A stretch of DNA of 64,000 bases from Parvularcula sp. (GTDB taxonomy: Bacteria > Pseudomonadota > Alphaproteobacteria > Caulobacterales > Parvularculaceae): assembly GCA_002704915.1 (NCBI GenBank), contig PAIP01000034.1, positions 131,827-195,826 of the forward strand, in the 5' to 3' direction. Within the stretch, counting starts at the first letter, position 1. The number at the start of each line of letters is the position of its first letter. The notes under the pieces are model-generated. The model was not told the DNA's origin. It made no database searches and worked only from the letters and a program-made list of their open reading frames with translations. This document shows, piece by piece, positions 35,903 to 46,537 of this stretch. Position numbers and translations under genes: made by a program.

Positions 35903-36240
35903 TGGCGAGACTCTTTTGGCTTCGTGTGGCGGGCGCCGCAACCGGTGTGGCGACGGCGGCGAATGTGCTTGCAGGCCTGATGGAGGTTCCCGAATTCGTC
36001 GTTCCCGATCTGCTCATCGGGGCATTTCTTGTATCTGCGGCGTTTCTTCCTTCCCCGGTGCGCGCCCGTCTTAGCTTGATTTCGGCGAACGCATTTGCCC
36101 TTGGTGTATTTTCCGTCGCTTTGGCGCAACAAACCGCGCCGGGCGAAACCCCCAATCCCGGACTCGTTATCGTGATGATTGTCGCCGCCGCATCCATGGT
36201 CCTTTTGGCGGTGTCTCCGCAATCGAAAGCGCGCGCATGA
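35902..36240 (+). CDS. Small membrane protein of unknown function
   Basis: A 112-residue inner-membrane protein with three or four hydrophobic segments (about 6-25, 33-50, 57-75, 88-105). No family motif is recognised. The ATG at 35902 shares one base with the SMR stop (TGATG) and has a GGGAGGT site; its own end overlaps the thioesterase start as ATGA. The coupling supports it being real and co-expressed with the SMR transporter. Confidence 0.72.
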   Translation: MARLFWLRVAGAATGVATAANVLAGLMEVPEFVVPDLLIGAFLVSAAFLPSPVRARLSLISANAFALGVFSVALAQQTAPGETPNPGLVIVMIVAAASMVLLAVSPQSKARA

Positions 36241-36683
36241 CCTTTACGACTTCCGAACGCCATACCGACATCCTGAACGGCTATAAGGCCGGCGGGTCGC
36301 GCTTCAACGACTGGGCGCAGGAAAAGCTTGGTCATTTCGTTCTGACCGACTGGTCCTGGGGGCGCATCGCCATGCGCTGGGATATCGACGACCGCTTCAT
36401 CATGCCGGACGGCGTAATGTTCGGCGGGCATGTGGCGTCGGTGGCTGACCATGTGGCGGGGCTGACGGCCATGACCGTGCTGACCGACAATCGCGAGCGG
36501 TTTCGCACCTCGCGGCTTGAAACCAACTATTTTCGCCCCCTGACGGCGCCTCTTGCCAGGATTGAAGGGCGGGTCACCAATGCGTCCGCCAGTCTTATTC
36601 ATGTGGAAGCGGATTTTCTGAATGGCGACGAAAAGCTTGCGGCGCGCATCTACGCAGTGCAGGTGCGGCGGATGACGGGCTAA
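36237..36683 (+). CDS. PaaI-family thioesterase (hotdog fold)
   Basis: A 148-residue hotdog-fold protein with the PaaI motif region GVMFGGHVASVADHVAGLTAM, the usual HGG being GGH-shifted but in the same helix, and LETNYFRPL in the next strand. PaaI-type enzymes hydrolyse acyl- or aryl-CoA thioesters. It is translationally coupled (ATGA) to the small membrane protein before it. Its 3' end overlaps the convergent membrane gene by four bases. Confidence 0.83.
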   Translation: MTFTTSERHTDILNGYKAGGSRFNDWAQEKLGHFVLTDWSWGRIAMRWDIDDRFIMPDGVMFGGHVASVADHVAGLTAMTVLTDNRERFRTSRLETNYFRPLTAPLARIEGRVTNASASLIHVEADFLNGDEKLAARIYAVQVRRMTG

Positions 36684-37279
36684 CCGTCCCCGTTCAAGGC
36701 AGCGATGTTTTTGTCCTGCATTTTCACCAGTAATTGCTCCCGCGAGGCAAGTTCGGAAAATGCAACCGCGAGCGGTTGCAGGGTGGGCGCCTGATTTTCC
36801 GCGACAAACATTTCCGGTCTGATCATCAGTTCCGAGACGCGCTCATAAAGATCGAACACGCTCGCCTGCTGGTGATCGTATGTTGTCGCCAGCGCCTTCG
36901 CCGTGGCGTAGTCGAACCGGCCGACAATGCCCCGGTCTTTTGCAAGCTGCCAGGAGACGCTCTGGGGCAAACGGTCGATGATGATCGAGCCTCGCAGCAC
37001 GTCGAGCTCGCTGAAGATTTCCATGGGCGTTCGGGGATCGTCCGGCGCCACGTCTTCAATGGCGGCTGAGAGCGCTGTGCTGACGTCACGATGATAGGCG
37101 GGAATGCCCTCCAGAAGCTCGCGGTTTTCTATCAGTTCCGCGCTGATATCGGCGATCGCCTTGCGCTCGTCAGCGGCCTCGCCCGATCGCACGCGCCATT
37201 CATTGACGCCAAGGGCCAATAGGATCGAGAAGACGATTAAAAGCCCTTCTCCGAGGAAATAGCTGATCGGTTTCTTCAT
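36680..37279 (-). CDS. Membrane-anchored protein, DUF6090-like
   Basis: A 199-residue protein with one N-terminal membrane helix (EGLLIVFSILLALGVNEWRV) followed by a helical, probably periplasmic, domain rich in Glu, Asp and Ala. The arrangement of a short cytosolic start, a helix ending in N-x-W, then a helical domain with DISAELIENRELL resembles DUF6090-type proteins. No function can be given. It is divergent from glyS, 84 bases apart. Confidence 0.65.
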   Translation of the reverse strand: MKKPISYFLGEGLLIVFSILLALGVNEWRVRSGEAADERKAIADISAELIENRELLEGIPAYHRDVSTALSAAIEDVAPDDPRTPMEIFSELDVLRGSIIIDRLPQSVSWQLAKDRGIVGRFDYATAKALATTYDHQQASVFDLYERVSELMIRPEMFVAENQAPTLQPLAVAFSELASREQLLVKMQDKNIAALNGDG

Positions 37280-37363
37280 GCCGCCCCTCCGGTTTTGACG
37301 GGAAGACTAACTAATTTCGCCCTCTATTGCACAGGCCCAAAACCCCGCTTAGAACCCCCGCCC

Positions 37364-39625
37364 ATGTCAGAATTGCTTCTCGAACTGTTCTCCGAAGAGA
37401 TCCCTGCGCGCATGCAGGGACGCGCCGCCGCCGACCTTGAAAAGGCGGTGGGCAAGGCGCTGATGGACGCCGGCTTCATGCCCGAAGGGGTGAAGGGCTT
37501 CGCCGGGCCCCGGCGCCTGACGGTCGCAGCAGCGGGCATCCCCGCGCGCCAGCCGGACCGGCGCGAGGAGAAAAAGGGCCCGCGCGTGGGCGCCCCCGAC
37601 AAGGCGGTCGAGGGCTTCCTGAAATCGGCGGGGCTGACCTCGCTCGATCAATGCGAACAGCGCGAGGACAAAAAGGGCGCCTATTGGGTCGCGGTGATCG
37701 ACCAAAAGGGCCGCGACACGGGCGAGCTCATCGCCGAGTTTATTCCGCAAATCGTGCGCGGTTTTTCCTGGCCGAAGTCCATGCGCTGGGGCGACGGCGA
37801 GTTGCGCTGGGTGCGCCCGTTGCATTCCATTCTCTGCGTCTTCGATGGCGAGGTGGTGAATTTCGAAATCGACGGAATCAAGTCGGGCGACAAGACGCAA
37901 GGTCATCGCTTCCTGGCGCCGGGTGAGATTCAGGCGCGGTCTTTCGAATCTTATGCGGCGGCGTTGAAAAAAGCCAAGGTCATTCTCGACGCTGAAGAGC
38001 GCAAGGAGATGATCGCCGGCGACGCCGCGACCTTGTGCAGGGCGCAGGGGCTCGAGCTTGTGGACGATCCGGGCTTGCTGAATGAAGTCTCAGGCCTTGC
38101 CGAATGGCCGGTCCCCATGATGGGCTCTTTCGACGAAAAATTCCTGAGCGTGCCTGATGAAGTGCTCACCGCCTCCATGCGCGGGCACCAGAAATATTTT
38201 TCGGTGAAGGACCCGGAGATCGGGCGGCTCGCGAACAAGTTCGTCTACGTCGCGAATATCGAGGCGCCGGACGGCGGCGCCGCCATGCGCGAAGGTTATG
38301 AGCGCGTCCTGACCGCGCGTCTTTCCGATGCGTGGTTCCTTTACAATCAGGATTTGAAGCGCTCGCTCGAAAGCCGCGTCGACGACCTGAATAACGTGAC
38401 CTTCTTTGAAGGGCTGGGCAGCATCGGCGACAAGGCGCGCCGCATCGCTGCGCTGGCGAAAGAGATCGCGCCATCCGTGGGCGCCGATCCGGCCGCGGCG
38501 GAACGCGCCGCGCTGCTCGCCAAGGCAGACCTTGTTACGGGCATGGTCTATGAGTTTCCGGAACTGCAAGGGGTGATGGGCCGGTATTATTACCTGGCGC
38601 AGCACAGTTACTCCTCCCCCGTTCACGGGGGAGGTGTCGAGGCCAAAGGCCGAGACGGAGGGGGCGATAGCGCAAAAGCCCCCTCAGTCACGCCGGATAA
38701 ATCCGGCGCGACAGCTCCCCCGCAGGCGGGGGAGCAGGAAGCCCAAGCAATCGCCGACGCCATCCGCGATCATTACAAGCCCGCGGGTCAGGATGATGAG
38801 GTGCCGACCGCACCGATCAGCGTCGCTGTCGCGCTCGCCGACAAGATCGACACGCTGACGGCGTTCTGGGCCATCGATAAAAAACCGACGGGCTCGAGCG
38901 ATCCGTTTGCGCTGCGAAGGGCTGCGTTGGGTGTGATAGGGATTGCAATTGAAAACAGCATCCGTCTTCAGTTGACAGCAATCATTGATAATACGGCTTG
39001 GCATTCAATGCCGGGAACAGGTGCAATAGGCGCTCAAGCAATCGGTGCGGCATCTATTGGTGGGGAAGAATCTGTTCATGCAAGCTCAAGTGATCTTCTC
39101 TCATTCTTCCACGACCGCCTAAAAGTCTACCTCCGCGACAAGGGCTTCAAGCACGACCAGATCGATGCGGTGCTGACCGATGCGGATGGCAATCTGCAGG
39201 ATGATCTGGTTCTGATTGTCGCGAAACTCGAAGCGCTGGCCGACTTCCTCAAAACCGATGACGGCGCCAATCTCGCGGCGGCCTACAAACGCGCGGGCAA
39301 CATTCTCAAGGCCGAGGAAAAGAAAGACAAGAAACCCGCTGATCCGGACGCCGTCGATGAAAAGCTGTTGAAAGACGCGGAAGAAAAGGCGCTTTACGCC
39401 GCCATGAAAGACGCGGAAGGCGCCGTCGAAAAAGCCGTCGCAGCGGAAGATTTCGAGGCCGCCATGTCCGCGCTCGCGAAACTGCGCAAGCCGCTCGACG
39501 CGTTCTTCGAAAAAGTCACGGTCAACGCCGATGACGCAAAACTCCGCGCCAATCGCCTGTCGCTTCTTGCGCGTCTGACCGCCGCCACGGCAAGAGTCGC
39601 CGATTTCTCGAAGCTGGAAGGCTAA
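37364..39625 (+). CDS. glyS: Glycyl-tRNA synthetase beta subunit, with a translated repeat insertion
   Basis: A 753-residue GlyS beginning MSELLLELFSEEIPARMQ, with family stretches FSWPKSMRWGDGELRWVRP, SMRGHQKYF, FEGLGSIGDKARR, the HD-like region PISVAVALADKIDTL and DPFALRRAALGV. It pairs with GlyQ for tRNA binding and proofreading. Between LQGVMGRYYYLAQ and AIADAIRDHYKP lie about 45 residues (HSYSSPVHGGG... to ...PPQAGEQE) that are absent from typical GlyS; they are encoded by a palindromic repeat (38611-38734). A second patch at about 38925-39110 (IENSIRLQLT to SSSDLLSFF) is AT-richer and longer than usual. The frame remains open throughout, so the product is probably functional. The start at 37364 is chosen because family similarity begins there. 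Confidence 0.95.
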   Translation: MSELLLELFSEEIPARMQGRAAADLEKAVGKALMDAGFMPEGVKGFAGPRRLTVAAAGIPARQPDRREEKKGPRVGAPDKAVEGFLKSAGLTSLDQCEQREDKKGAYWVAVIDQKGRDTGELIAEFIPQIVRGFSWPKSMRWGDGELRWVRPLHSILCVFDGEVVNFEIDGIKSGDKTQGHRFLAPGEIQARSFESYAAALKKAKVILDAEERKEMIAGDAATLCRAQGLELVDDPGLLNEVSGLAEWPVPMMGSFDEKFLSVPDEVLTASMRGHQKYFSVKDPEIGRLANKFVYVANIEAPDGGAAMREGYERVLTARLSDAWFLYNQDLKRSLESRVDDLNNVTFFEGLGSIGDKARRIAALAKEIAPSVGADPAAAERAALLAKADLVTGMVYEFPELQGVMGRYYYLAQHSYSSPVHGGGVEAKGRDGGGDSAKAPSVTPDKSGATAPPQAGEQEAQAIADAIRDHYKPAGQDDEVPTAPISVAVALADKIDTLTAFWAIDKKPTGSSDPFALRRAALGVIGIAIENSIRLQLTAIIDNTAWHSMPGTGAIGAQAIGAASIGGEESVHASSSDLLSFFHDRLKVYLRDKGFKHDQIDAVLTDADGNLQDDLVLIVAKLEALADFLKTDDGANLAAAYKRAGNILKAEEKKDKKPADPDAVDEKLLKDAEEKALYAAMKDAEGAVEKAVAAEDFEAAMSALAKLRKPLDAFFEKVTVNADDAKLRANRLSLLARLTAATARVADFSKLEG
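38611..38734. repeat. Palindromic repeat element inserted in frame within glyS
   Basis: Starts with CCTCCCCCG-TTCA-CGGGGGAGG (38613-38634), continues with GGCC-AAA-GGCC, paired GGGGGC/GCCCCC, CGCCGGAT-AA-ATCCGGCG, and ends with CTCCCCCGC-AGGC-GGGGGAG (38715-38734). Such CTCCCCCG...CGGGGGAG multi-hairpin units are usual intergenic repeats in this bacterial group. Here the unit is read in frame as a Gly/Pro/Ser/Ala-rich loop. Confidence 0.85.
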
Positions 39626-39649
39626 ACGCGCTGCGGGGCGCCGATTTGC

Positions 39650-40117
39650 TTATTTCAGCACCGTATGGTTTTCGAATTTCGCGGCCATCACTTGGCTGTA
39701 TTCAGAATTGAAAGCAAAGTTTGCAAGCGCCCAGCCTTCTGAGGTCTTCACGTAATCCAGTCGCCAGAAGAACCACGCGTTTCCTCCGAAATGAGTATAA
39801 GCATAAACTTGGCGCATAACTCCCGCATTATCGATTTCTTCAATGATTTCCACCATGGGTTTTCCTTCCTTGTTCAGGAATGAATCCATCATGGACAGGG
39901 TTTGTTCTATTTGCAGGTTGCTATAGCCGAAATCATTTAAGAACTTTCGTAAAGGCTTAGTGCCATCTTTGGCGATTGCTTCAAGCAAGTCTTCAACGCT
40001 TTCCCGCGGGTTTTGTGTAATTTGCACCTTCACATCTGCTTGCGCGAATGCAGTAGGTGCCAGTACGCCTGAAAACAAAATGGCCAGCATGCCAATAATA
40101 GCGTTTCTGCTTCTCAT
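39650..40117 (-). CDS. Exported protein of unknown function
   Basis: A 155-residue protein with a signal peptide (SRNAIIGMLAILFSGVLAPTAFA). The mature part is alpha/beta with a conserved-looking C-terminal half, FWRLDYVKTSEGWALANFAFNSEY, that resembles small NTF2-like or DUF4019-like periplasmic domains; this is a loose resemblance. Base composition is lower in GC than the neighbours. The ATG at 40117 is preferred because AGGG lies eight bases upstream; an ATG 15 bases earlier is possible. Confidence 0.65.
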   Translation of the reverse strand: MRSRNAIIGMLAILFSGVLAPTAFAQADVKVQITQNPRESVEDLLEAIAKDGTKPLRKFLNDFGYSNLQIEQTLSMMDSFLNKEGKPMVEIIEEIDNAGVMRQVYAYTHFGGNAWFFWRLDYVKTSEGWALANFAFNSEYSQVMAAKFENHTVLK

Positions 40118-40160
40118 TCTATGATCCCTCATGTTTGAGATTTAACAATCGCTTTTAATC

Positions 40161-41651
40161 CTAATCCTTATACCCCGCCGCGCGTTCGGCGCTCGGGAAA
40201 AACAGAAACGCCAGCATCAGAATATAGGGCGCATAGTCCCATGAGATCGCGAGCGCCCAGACATCGGAAAAGATGCTGGCGTTTTTCAATACGGCGTCGC
40301 GCGGCGTAATCGTGGAAAGGCCGGGAACGAACTCCGCATCGACGACCGACTGCCGGCGCGAAACCTTTTCCGGTTCTTCCGGCGGCGGCGGCGGATTGAA
40401 GAGCTCCTTGAAAATATCGAGCCCGCGGGCGGGCGACAGTTCCGCCGCCGATTTCAACGGCACCGGCGGCTTTTGCAGTTTCTGCGACCGGATTAGCGAT
40501 TCCAGTGCGCCTTCGACTTGCTCGGCATATTCATTGATCGCGCGCGACTGCGCGGCGGTGACGCGCGTCGGTTTCGGATTGGCGCGGTCGAAACTGTCGA
40601 GTTGCTGGTCGAGAAAGCGCTCGATGCGCTTGTCATGGCGCCAGCGATTGAGGACGCTCGCAAAATCGTTGAAGGCGCTCTCGAATTGACGGTTCCAGCG
40701 GTCCACATTGTCATAGGCGTTGCGCGACAGCATGCGCTTTAATTCGTCGGTTTTCGTGGCGCAGATCTCCGGATCGTAAGGATTGAGCCCGGACGGATCG
40801 GGCGCGGCGAGCATCGCGGCGACGCTTTCTTCAAGGCCGCGATACCAGTCGGCGAGCCCCAGGTAATAATCGGTGACGGGACCGGCGCCCGCGGCGCCCG
40901 ACTGCGCGCCGCCATCGCGTTCGCCGCCGGCGACGCGCGTCACGTCGCGAACCGAGAGACGCAGATCTTCAAGGAAGAGATAATCGTTCTGGCGGTAACT
41001 CGTGATGCCGGCGCATTCGCCGGCGAGCCGGTCGATCTCGAAAGTGTAGGTGTGGCGCACCGCGTCGACGCCGCCAATGCCGACCACCGTGGTCCAAGTG
41101 GAGACGAAAAACAGAATTGTCGCCAAAAGGGGAACGACCAGAAAGAGTTTGATGGCGCGTTCGATGAAAAAAAGGATGTCGCCGACAAAGCCGCCCTTGA
41201 GGCCGCGAAACCAGTCGCGATGCCTTACGAAATCCGCGCCGCCGACCCAGATGGCGACGGCAAGGCAAAAGACGAAGACGCCGAAGGCCGGCGGCAGGAT
41301 CGAATTGCGGAAGATGTCGGCGGATTCCTGTGAGGTGATGAGGCCGAAACCGATGGCGGAGCTGATGGCGCTGAAAAAGCCGGCGGTGATCGCGACCACC
41401 ACGAATAGACGGTTGAAGAGGGAGGAGCCTTTGAGCCGGGGCGAGGCGAGGGCCCCGATGAGGACGAGCCCGATCACCGCGATCACGGCGCTTGCGCCGG
41501 CGGCGGCGGTAATGGAGACGCCGCCAATGGCGCCTGAATCCTGCGCCATCGCCCCGGAAAAACCGGCGGCGCCCGCCATCAGCGTGATTGCAAGGCCGGC
41601 GCGCGCGCTCATGCGGCTGCGACCGCTCGTGTCACCGTGTCTCCGCCCCAT
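40161..41651 (-). CDS. Multi-pass membrane protein of unknown function
   Basis: A 496-residue inner-membrane protein. Hydrophobic segments lie at about 17-35, 45-68, 82-105, 118-140 and 165-190, then a long helical soluble domain (about 200-400, with DYYLGLADWYRGLEESVAAML and WNRQFESAFNDFASVLNRW), a proline linker (PPPPPEEPEK) and a C-terminal membrane segment (YAPYILMLAFLFF). A GAGGGG site precedes the ATG at 41651. The layout suggests a membrane-anchored helical bundle, possibly periplasmic, but I do not recognise the family and no enzyme motif is seen. Confidence 0.72.
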   Translation of the reverse strand: MGRRHGDTSGRSRMSARAGLAITLMAGAAGFSGAMAQDSGAIGGVSITAAAGASAVIAVIGLVLIGALASPRLKGSSLFNRLFVVVAITAGFFSAISSAIGFGLITSQESADIFRNSILPPAFGVFVFCLAVAIWVGGADFVRHRDWFRGLKGGFVGDILFFIERAIKLFLVVPLLATILFFVSTWTTVVGIGGVDAVRHTYTFEIDRLAGECAGITSYRQNDYLFLEDLRLSVRDVTRVAGGERDGGAQSGAAGAGPVTDYYLGLADWYRGLEESVAAMLAAPDPSGLNPYDPEICATKTDELKRMLSRNAYDNVDRWNRQFESAFNDFASVLNRWRHDKRIERFLDQQLDSFDRANPKPTRVTAAQSRAINEYAEQVEGALESLIRSQKLQKPPVPLKSAAELSPARGLDIFKELFNPPPPPEEPEKVSRRQSVVDAEFVPGLSTITPRDAVLKNASIFSDVWALAISWDYAPYILMLAFLFFPSAERAAGYKD

Positions 41652-41888
41652 CGAATTCCCCTCATGCCCCTGCCTGGACGGGGGCTGGCGGCCCAGCCTA
41701 ACACGGAAAAAAAAGTGGTGAATAGTTATCCACGACTTTGGGAGGGGGCTTATAGTACGGTGTTGAAAGAAATGACCAAACCGGCGCTATGCGGCAATTT
41801 CCGGCTTGGATGTTGCACTGCGGCGCCCTAAGGCACACACTGGTCCCCGAAGCGGACCGCGGGACTGATAAAGACAGGCGGAGACCCG

Positions 41889-44579
<2,691 letters not shown>

Positions 44580-44648
44580 AGCGTTAACAAGCTCGTGACC
44601 GTATAAAAAGTCATTTAAAAACAATGTGTTACTGAGTCAGTCTTGGGG

Positions 44649-44664
44649 TTAATAAAAGGTTAAC
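44649..44664 (+). promoter_or_regulatory. CtrA-type box upstream of the SleB-like gene, with nearby GANTC
   Basis: TTAA-TAAAAGG-TTAAC (44649-44664) is a full CtrA consensus match; GAGTC at 44634-44638 is a CcrM site 10 bases before it. It lies 183 bases before the SleB-like start, with a terminator-like hairpin in between (44723-44743). Confidence 0.65.
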
Positions 44665-44722
44665 GCACGCGCTTTTCGTTTGTAAAACCTCTTTGCGGGC
44701 GCCATATTCCGCCTCACGAGGG

Positions 44723-44743
44723 CGCGCCACGGGCGCGTTTTTT
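44723..44743 (+). terminator. Intrinsic terminator between the CtrA box and the SleB-like gene
   Basis: CGCGCC-ACG-GGCGCG followed directly by six T residues. It is 140 bases after the ppdK stop and could end that transcript, but it also lies downstream of the CtrA-type box, so it may act as an attenuator or end a short leader RNA. Confidence 0.7.
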
Positions 44744-44846
44744 GCGTCTTACGAGATTGGCAAGACTTTTAGGGCGAGCTTTGTCGTTGAGCATCGGCCC
44801 GGGTAAGGCGCTCGCCATAGTGACGTGAACTGAAAGACGAATTGAA

Positions 44847-45620
44847 TTGAAAGACGGACACGAACATCACGGATTTGAGGTCAACTGGACTCTCAGAAGC
44901 CTTGCGGCAGCGGGTCTGTTGTCGATATGCGCCGTGGCGAGCGCCATGAGCGCGACGGTGAATGCAAACCGCGCGGAAGAAGAGCGCAGGCGTCAGGCTT
45001 CCATCGAGCAGGAAGCCGAACTGGTCGCGGATCTCGCCACCTACCTCGCCGCGGAAACCGCCGCTGCACGAGAAGCCATGGAAGGCCCGCGCCTCAAGCC
45101 GGCGAAACCGACCCCGGCGGTTCTGGATGCTGAAGATCCGATCGAAGCGTTGACGTCGTTCGATTTTACCGAACTGACCATGGCCAAGCTTGACGCCGAA
45201 GAACGTAAATGTCTTGCGCAGGCGATTTATTATGAAGCCCGGTCCGAGCCCCGCATCGGTCAGCTCGCCGTCGCCGATGTCGTGCTGAATCGCGTGGCTA
45301 GCCGCGTTTATCCGAATTCGATCTGTGAAGTTGTTTTTCAGGGGTCGGAACGCCGCACAGGCTGTCAGTTTTCCTTCACCTGCGACGGCTCCATGCATGC
45401 GCGCCTTAACAAGCGCAAATGGAAAGAATCCGAAGACCTCGCCGGCGCCATTCTCGCCGGACTGCGCAGTCCGATCAGCCGTAATGCGACCCACTATCAC
45501 GCGAATTACGTGACGCCCCACTGGGCCGACACATTGACGCCGACGGCGACCATCGGCACGCATAAATTCTACAAATTCCCGAGCCGTCGCACCGTCGCCG
45601 CGGCGCCGGCCGCGATGTAA
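44847..45620 (+). CDS. SleB-like cell wall hydrolase
   Basis: A 257-residue protein with an N-terminal membrane anchor (about 14-34, SLAAAGLLSICAVASAM), a Glu/Ala/Arg-rich helical stretch, and a C-terminal Hydrolase_2 (SleB) domain (about 115-245) containing CLAQAIYYEARSEP with the catalytic Glu, QLAVADVVLNRVASRVYP, CQFSFTCDG and ATHYHANYVTPHW. The family are peptidoglycan lytic transglycosylases or hydrolases; in Gram-negatives they act in the periplasm on growth or division. The proposed start is TTG at 44847, with no strong ribosome site, and should be verified. The CtrA-type box upstream suggests cell-cycle timing. Confidence 0.85.
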   Translation: MKDGHEHHGFEVNWTLRSLAAAGLLSICAVASAMSATVNANRAEEERRRQASIEQEAELVADLATYLAAETAAAREAMEGPRLKPAKPTPAVLDAEDPIEALTSFDFTELTMAKLDAEERKCLAQAIYYEARSEPRIGQLAVADVVLNRVASRVYPNSICEVVFQGSERRTGCQFSFTCDGSMHARLNKRKWKESEDLAGAILAGLRSPISRNATHYHANYVTPHWADTLTPTATIGTHKFYKFPSRRTVAAAPAAM

Positions 45621-45673
45621 TCAGCCGGAGACTTTCTCCTCAGCTTGCTCTTAAGCGGGCGCCAGGACAGAGA

Positions 45674-46513
45674 ATGCCGACAGCGCAAACACCAAAGGTC
45701 GTCGCGCTTCTGCCAGCCTGGAACGCAGGAGATTTCATTACTGAAACTCTGCAATCGCTTGCGGCGCAATCCTGGCCGAATTTCGAAGTGCTGGTTTCCG
45801 TCGATCAATCAACGGATGAAACCGCTGATATATGCAAGCGTTTTGCAACGGATGATGACCGGTTTAAGATAATCGAACAGAAAGAACGCCTTGGCTGGAT
45901 CGGCAATGTGAATGCGTTGTTGGATGCAGCGGAGGGCGATTATTATCTCATCGCCTATCATGATGACGTTTTGGATCCGGCGCATGTTCAATCCTTGGCG
46001 CCGTTATTAGATTCGCGTCCTGAGGCTGTCGTCGCCTATGGCGACATTCGCGCTCATTATCTGACAGGCGATGTGATAGAGCGCGCCTATTACGAGATTG
46101 ACGGCGTGCGCGATCCCGCGCAAAGGGCAGGGTCTATCATTCGCCGGAAGGGCTACTGGTCAACGCCCAATCACGGCCTCTTCCGCGCTTCGGCCGTTGA
46201 GGCGACGGGTGGTTTTCGCCGCCACAGCGGGGGCGAATTCAGCGCCGATTGGCCATGGCTTCTGAAGATGGCGCTGCTGGGCGAATTCGTGCGTGCGCCG
46301 TATTTTCTCTGCGACAAATATTATAAGTCAGCCAGCCTTTCGCATAATTGGAGCTGGGACTTCAGAGAGTTTGCAGGCGTGTTTGAAGAGTGCGCGCGCG
46401 TCATCAGGGCTTCGGCGCTCCCGGTACCCGTCAAGGCGCGGCTGTCAGCATTGCTCGCGGCGGAATTTTTGAAAGAGCAGGGGCGCAAAGGTTTTGCAAA
46501 TCTCAAGCGATGA
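45674..46513 (+). CDS. Glycosyltransferase family 2
   Basis: A 279-residue GT-A fold glycosyltransferase. It begins VVALLPAWNAGDFITETLQSL, with VLVSVDQSTDETADIC for nucleotide binding and the metal-binding YLIAYHDDVLDP. The acceptor-side region includes STPNHGLFRASAVEATGGF and SADWPWLLKMALLGEF. No membrane segment is present. The donor and acceptor are not defined, though surface polysaccharide is usual for such enzymes. It follows the SleB-like gene by 53 bases and may be co-transcribed. GC is somewhat lower than in flanking genes. Confidence 0.88.
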   Translation: MPTAQTPKVVALLPAWNAGDFITETLQSLAAQSWPNFEVLVSVDQSTDETADICKRFATDDDRFKIIEQKERLGWIGNVNALLDAAEGDYYLIAYHDDVLDPAHVQSLAPLLDSRPEAVVAYGDIRAHYLTGDVIERAYYEIDGVRDPAQRAGSIIRRKGYWSTPNHGLFRASAVEATGGFRRHSGGEFSADWPWLLKMALLGEFVRAPYFLCDKYYKSASLSHNWSWDFREFAGVFEECARVIRASALPVPVKARLSALLAAEFLKEQGRKGFANLKR

Positions 46514-46537
46514 TAAGCGTGGGCGCCGGGACGCTCC

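Noticed and set aside
41726-41734. DnaA-box-like TTATCCACG upstream of ppdK, considered as part of a replication origin
   Set aside because: A single imperfect box without a cluster, an AT-rich unwinding region or origin-linked genes does not support an origin.
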